Assembly (NCBI GenBank): GCA_938021455.1
Contig: CALIGP010000033.1
Span: 1-10,640, forward strand
Origin: an uncultured Lewinella sp.
GTDB taxonomy: Bacteria; Bacteroidota; Bacteroidia; Chitinophagales; Saprospiraceae
Length of the DNA stretch: 10,640 bases
Direction of reading: 5' to 3'
The notes under the pieces: generated by a model
What the model saw: only the letters and a program-made list of their open reading frames with translations
The model's database searches: none
Told to the model about the DNA's origin: nothing
Program-made: the position numbers and the translations under genes
Shown here: piece by piece, positions 7,636 through 10,640 of the stretch
How positions within the stretch are numbered: position 1 is the first letter of the stretch
Layout of the letters: every line of letters begins with the position of its first letter

Positions 7636-7665
7636 CAAAGATAATGCCTGGGTTTGGCAATTCAA
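7636..7665 (-). promoter_or_regulatory. Bacteroidota-type promoter for the 2148-residue adhesin
   Basis: On the minus strand the -7 element is TATCTTTG (7643-7636), an exact TAnnTTTG match, preceded by TTG (7665-7663) at a spacing of 19 bases, the spacing known for Bacteroidota -33/-7 promoters. Transcription would begin around 7630, giving a leader of about 105 bases before ATG 7523. No Shine-Dalgarno sequence is seen. The rest of the 7524-7789 gap holds only weak short inverted repeats and no convincing terminator after the PorP/SprF gene. Confidence 0.6.
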
Positions 7666-7789
7666 TCATCTATTAATTAGCCGGTTACATTATTATTGGA
7701 AGCAGCTGAGAATAAGTTTTTGGGCTGCATGATATTCGTGCGCCGGAGCGCAGGATGCCATGAAAAGACAAATTAAAAGGGTTAAGTGG

Positions 7790-8860
7790 CTAAAACTTGG
7801 GACAAATAACTTTCTGCCGATAGCTGGCGGGGAGTACGTAAATCATGCTCAGCTCCCAGCCGCCACGGCTATTGGCGACGGTATTGAGGTCGCCGACGGC
7901 TAGGTCATAACTGACGCCAAACTGGAGTTTTTCCGTCTCTAAAGCCACCGATACAATCCAGGCGTTAAAGCCAGGTGAATCGCCTGATTGATTACTGATC
8001 TGACCCCAGATGCCAGCCCTCAGAGCAACTTCTTTCCAGCGCCCTTCGGTGTACCGGACGTTCGTGCCAAAGAGTGCTTCATAGGCTGGCCCCTGAAGCA
8101 TAATTCTTGCTGCGGGCAACAGGCTCATATCTCCTCTACCCAATGGAACTTCTCCTCCTCCGTGAATAACGAACCGTTGATCCAACACATCAGACAGACC
8201 GGGTAGAGGAGAAACGTTCGGTTGAGTCAGGTGAAAGACGCCTACACCAAAGTAAGCTCCCATTCGTTCGCCAAAGCTACCGAAGTAGCCCAGACCAGCA
8301 TTGACATCCAGATAAGTGCCTGCTCCACGACCTCCATACAGCTCGCCAGAGGCGCGGCTCTGGTCCAGGAAGGCTTCTCGGGTGGTGTTGTCCACGAAAT
8401 ATTGCTGAGAGAACCAGAGTTTGTTGAAGTCGAATCCCCGCTGCCCGACGCCTAGCTGAGCGCCTCCGGTCAGATAATGGGCTACGCCTCGTCTGCGGGA
8501 ACCACCTAGGTGTTGTTGATAGCTGACGCCGATGAGCCCCTGACTGCGGATGAACTCGCTGCTGCCCGCTTCGTCCCGTTGTAACTGCGCACCGATGCCA
8601 AAGAAGTTACCATTGCCTGCGGGGCGCCTCCATTCAATTCCAGCACCGATGCTACGGTAGCCTTCGCTTTCAAGAATGCTTCCGTAGAGGGCGCGGTAGT
8701 TGGCCGTAAACCGAAGCTCACCTGCCATCATCCCGGTCATGGCAGGGTTGGTCAGCTGAGGCGCTGCTGCCATTTGAGCAAACCTTGCATCCTGCGTATG
8801 CGCCAAAAAAGGCAATAACAGAAAAGCAAAAAGTAAAAGGGTAGAACAATTCTTTTTCAA
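7790..8860 (-). CDS. PorP/SprF-family type IX secretion outer-membrane protein
   Basis: About 356 residues if started at TTG 8860. Members are outer-membrane beta-barrel-like proteins that assist export or surface attachment of T9SS type B substrates; SprF does this for SprB. The sequence has a signal peptide opening MKKN followed by a leucine-rich core ending near AHTQ, then the family's N-terminal signature QDARFAQMAAAPQLTNPAMT (residues 23-42), alternating aromatic/glycine strands throughout, and the characteristic C-terminus GGWELSMIYVL ... CPKF. No ATG occurs before the methionine that follows the signature. The frame is open to another TTG at 8893, but that start would put 11 extra residues before MKKN, so 8860 fits a signal peptide better. 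The frame is the same as the upstream adhesin, whose TAA is at 8897-8899, so the two are likely one operon with coupled translation. Confidence 0.9.
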   Translation of the reverse strand: MKKNCSTLLLFAFLLLPFLAHTQDARFAQMAAAPQLTNPAMTGMMAGELRFTANYRALYGSILESEGYRSIGAGIEWRRPAGNGNFFGIGAQLQRDEAGSSEFIRSQGLIGVSYQQHLGGSRRRGVAHYLTGGAQLGVGQRGFDFNKLWFSQQYFVDNTTREAFLDQSRASGELYGGRGAGTYLDVNAGLGYFGSFGERMGAYFGVGVFHLTQPNVSPLPGLSDVLDQRFVIHGGGEVPLGRGDMSLLPAARIMLQGPAYEALFGTNVRYTEGRWKEVALRAGIWGQISNQSGDSPGFNAWIVSVALETEKLQFGVSYDLAVGDLNTVANSRGGWELSMIYVLPASYRQKVICPKF

Positions 8861-8896
8861 GGGGATTAGCTTTTGAAGCGAAAAAAACAGCAAAAA

Positions 8897-10640
8897 TTAG
8901 CGGATCAACGTGGTTTCACCTGCGAGGGTCTCGCGGGATTCGTCCTCATATTCTATGACCATACGGTAAATATATACTCCGGCGTTAACGGGCTCACCCT
9001 TGTGGGTGCCATCCCAGCCGCGAGAATCATCGTTTACTTCAAACTCTCCGTCTTCAAACAGGAGATTACTCCAACGATCATAAACCGCAAAGCTGAGCAC
9101 GCGAGTGCCTGGGCGACCCTGCACAAAAAGAACATCGTTCGCGGTGTCACCGTTGGGGCTGAACCCGGTAGCTACTGCTACTTCTCTGATCTTTCTTACG
9201 CTGACCCGGACCCGGTCTTCGGCCATACATCCGTTACCGTCCGTAATGAGAAGGTCATAATCAATTTCGTATTCTGGTTTGGCAGATGGTTCCCGGCAAT
9301 CCGTGCAGGAAAGGGTTCCTGGATAAGCTCCCCGCCAGTCATAGATCAGTGTGTCGATTCCACCGATGATGTCGGGCATCAGCTGTATACTATCGTTAAA
9401 GATGATGGTGGTGTCTTGCCCCAATTCTAAAGAGAAGGTGGGGCCATCTACGACCGTTATGGTTGTACTAATCTGACAGCCAGCGCTGTCTCTAACGAAG
9501 GCTACATAGTCACCAGCAGATAAACCAATGAAGGTATTATTGCGGGTGAAGCCCTGATTTTCTAGCCCAAAGAGGTAAGGTGGCCGGCCACCTGATCCGG
9601 TGACGGTAACGGAGCCGGTATTTTCTCCCATACAGAGAACGGGCGTACTGCTGGCCGAAATACCCACCGGAGCTGGTTCGGTAATGGTATAGGTAGTTAT
9701 GGTTTCGCAGGCATTGTCGTCCGTAAGGCTCAGGGTGTAAGCGCCAGCTGCCAGCCCTGTAATTTGGTTCTGGTTGCTACCATTGCTCCAGGCAAATTGG
9801 TAATTGCCCGTACCGCCTGTGCCGGTTACGGCGATTCGCCCGTCCGTTTCTCCGTTACAGCTTACGTCCGTTTGCATAGCACTAGGGAGTAACTCAGCGG
9901 GTTCACTAATGGTAAGTACGGTATCTACCGTACAGCTGCCCACGTCAGTGATCCTGAGTGGATATCTGCCGGCGGGGAGATTCGAGATAGTTGGGCTCAT
10001 ACTGGAACCTGCTTCCGGGCCCCACTGAAGTTGAAAAGCCCCTGCGTTAGGGCCATTAATGTTAGTGATGGCCAACCCTCCAGTGCTGTTGCCAAAGCAA
10101 TCAACCCGGTCTTCCGTTGCCGTGAAGGTGATGGGAGGAGGAGCGGCAAGGAAACGCTGGGCGGTGCCCGTACAACCTCTTGGGCCGGTAACGATAACAC
10201 TATACATCTGGTCACCAGCTACATTAGTGATGACGACTCCCGCTTCGTTAGTAGACCAGAGGAAGGTGTAGTCGCTCTCCATCATCCCCGCTCCTCCGGA
10301 GGGTACGGCGCCCAGTTGTCCGTCCGAGCGATCATTACAACTTGGTACGGTGGCCAGAATGTTGACGGTTAGCTCCGGTAAGTCCTGAGTAGTAATACTA
10401 AATACTTGCTCACAGCCACCAGAGTCTGTGACACTAACGGTATTGGGCCCTGCCGGTAGTGCTATGGCCGTAGCCGTTGTTTCTCCGTTACTCCAAAGAA
10501 AGGTGTAGACACCGCTTCCGCCGCTGGGGGAAACAGTAGCGCGGTTCGCGGAAGCTCCAAAACAGCCTTGCTCGTCTTGCATGATGGTAGCCGTAATGGG
10601 CGTAGCGGGCTGATCAATAAAAACCATGCCCGAAACGGAA
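8897..10640 (-). CDS. SprB-repeat adhesin with T9SS type B sorting domain (C-terminal part; 5' end outside window)
   Basis: The C-terminal 580 residues of a larger secreted protein; the frame is open to the right edge. The first in-window Met (10627) sits inside a SprB repeat end (SVSG before MVFIDQP), so it is not the true start. Numbering from that Met, five SprB repeats of about 75-80 residues (8-84, 85-163, 164-243, 244-317, 318-393) each show C-x-G or equivalent, a GG(x)GxYxFxW core, LpAGxY and a second Cys; the pairs are 22/72, 97/152, 177/232, 257/307 and 332/384. A CTDC-bearing module (396-477) precedes a type B sorting domain (479-576). The stop lies 36 bp before the preferred start of the PorP/SprF gene, matching the sprB-sprF type of adhesin-exporter pair. 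Adhesion or gliding is inferred from the family; the ligand is unknown. Confidence 0.92.
   Translation of the reverse strand, partial: SVSGMVFIDQPATPITATIMQDEQGCFGASANRATVSPSGGSGVYTFLWSNGETTATAIALPAGPNTVSVTDSGGCEQVFSITTQDLPELTVNILATVPSCNDRSDGQLGAVPSGGAGMMESDYTFLWSTNEAGVVITNVAGDQMYSVIVTGPRGCTGTAQRFLAAPPPITFTATEDRVDCFGNSTGGLAITNINGPNAGAFQLQWGPEAGSSMSPTISNLPAGRYPLRITDVGSCTVDTVLTISEPAELLPSAMQTDVSCNGETDGRIAVTGTGGTGNYQFAWSNGSNQNQITGLAAGAYTLSLTDDNACETITTYTITEPAPVGISASSTPVLCMGENTGSVTVTGSGGRPPYLFGLENQGFTRNNTFIGLSAGDYVAFVRDSAGCQISTTITVVDGPTFSLELGQDTTIIFNDSIQLMPDIIGGIDTLIYDWRGAYPGTLSCTDCREPSAKPEYEIDYDLLITDGNGCMAEDRVRVSVRKIREVAVATGFSPNGDTANDVLFVQGRPGTRVLSFAVYDRWSNLLFEDGEFEVNDDSRGWDGTHKGEPVNAGVYIYRMVIEYEDESRETLAGETTLIR
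8900..9193 (-). other. T9SS type B sorting domain of the partial SprB-repeat adhesin
   Basis: Residues 479-576 counted from the Met at 10627. Landmarks are TGFSPNGDTANDVLFV (487-502), FAVYDRWSNLLF (513-524), RGWDG (536-540), AGVYIYRMVIEY (549-560) and the terminal TTLIR. It aligns along its length with the domain at the end of the 2148-residue protein, sharing DRWxNxxF, the VND...GWDG stretch, VY, EYxD and TLxR. Two usually conserved positions differ: GDG reads GDT and DRWGN reads DRWSN. Confidence 0.9.
9449..10606 (-). repeat. Array of five SprB repeats
   Basis: Five consecutive SprB-type repeats with two regularly placed cysteines each (50-55 residues apart), SGGSGVYTFLWSNG-like cores and LPAG/LAAG/LSAG turns before the Y-x-V/L strand. 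Copies differ clearly in sequence, unlike recent identical repeats. The array very probably continues beyond the right edge, because the first in-window residues are the end of a further repeat. Confidence 0.88.

Noticed and set aside
7739..7752. Hairpin TGCGC-TCCG-GCGCA after the PorP/SprF gene
   Set aside because: It has a five-base-pair stem with a stable UNCG-type loop but no following T-tract on either strand, so I do not call a rho-independent terminator.
8873..9430. Open plus-strand frame of 185 codons opposite the partial adhesin
   Set aside because: It lies entirely antisense to the well-supported type B domain region, has no recognisable domain and its composition looks like a reverse shadow.
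8897..10627. Treating the Met at 10627 as the start of the partial adhesin
   Set aside because: The frame stays open to the window edge and this Met lies in the last strand of a SprB repeat, so the true start is outside the window.
1..10640. CRISPR array, tRNA, rRNA or insertion sequence
   Set aside because: No short regularly spaced identical repeats, cloverleaf-like segments, rRNA motifs or transposase-like frames were seen; the only repeats are diverged protein-domain repeats.

Overview
The window reads as a stretch of a Bacteroidota chromosome. The two large genes encode secreted multi-domain proteins ending in type B type IX secretion system (T9SS) sorting domains, and a PorP/SprF-family outer-membrane protein lies between them. 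The two recognisable promoters use the Bacteroidota -7 element TAnnTTTG, and starts lack Shine-Dalgarno sites. Base composition near 50% GC together with very long SprB/PKD-like proteins suggests a marine Saprospiria/Lewinella-type organism; this placement is inference, since no rRNA or other marker is present.

All five supported genes are on the minus strand, so transcription runs from high to low coordinates. In that order they are: (1) the C-terminal 580 residues of a SprB-repeat adhesin entering from the right edge (8897 to >10640); (2) a PorP/SprF-family protein immediately downstream, probably starting at a TTG (7790-8860); (3) a promoter-bearing gap of about 270 bp; (4) a 2148-residue adhesin (1077-7523) built as signal peptide, unknown N-terminal domain, choice-of-anchor L domain, Calx-beta-like domain, four copies of a three-domain supermodule, six further Ig/SprB-like modules, a CxxC-bearing module and a type B sorting domain; (5) a 77-residue KTSC-domain protein (722-955); and (6) a lipoprotein with a GyrI-like/AraC effector-binding domain running off the left edge (<1-603).

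Genes 1, 2 and 4 form a coherent set. In the known sprB-sprF arrangement, a giant type B adhesin is exported by the T9SS with help from the adjacent PorP/SprF protein. Here the PorP/SprF protein sits between two type B adhesins and could serve either or both. No core T9SS genes (gldKLMN, sprA and so on) are in the window. The KTSC and GyrI-lipoprotein genes look unrelated in function.

The most distinctive structure is in the 2148-residue protein. A composite unit of 239-245 residues (PKD-like + GxYxxCN domain + SprB) is repeated four times with six cysteines per unit in almost exactly conserved register. The protein families are known, so I do not see a clearly new biological system. The items worth checking are the supermodule architecture, the non-ATG start of the PorP/SprF gene and the unassigned N-terminal domain. 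No tRNA, rRNA, CRISPR array, insertion sequence or integration site is visible.
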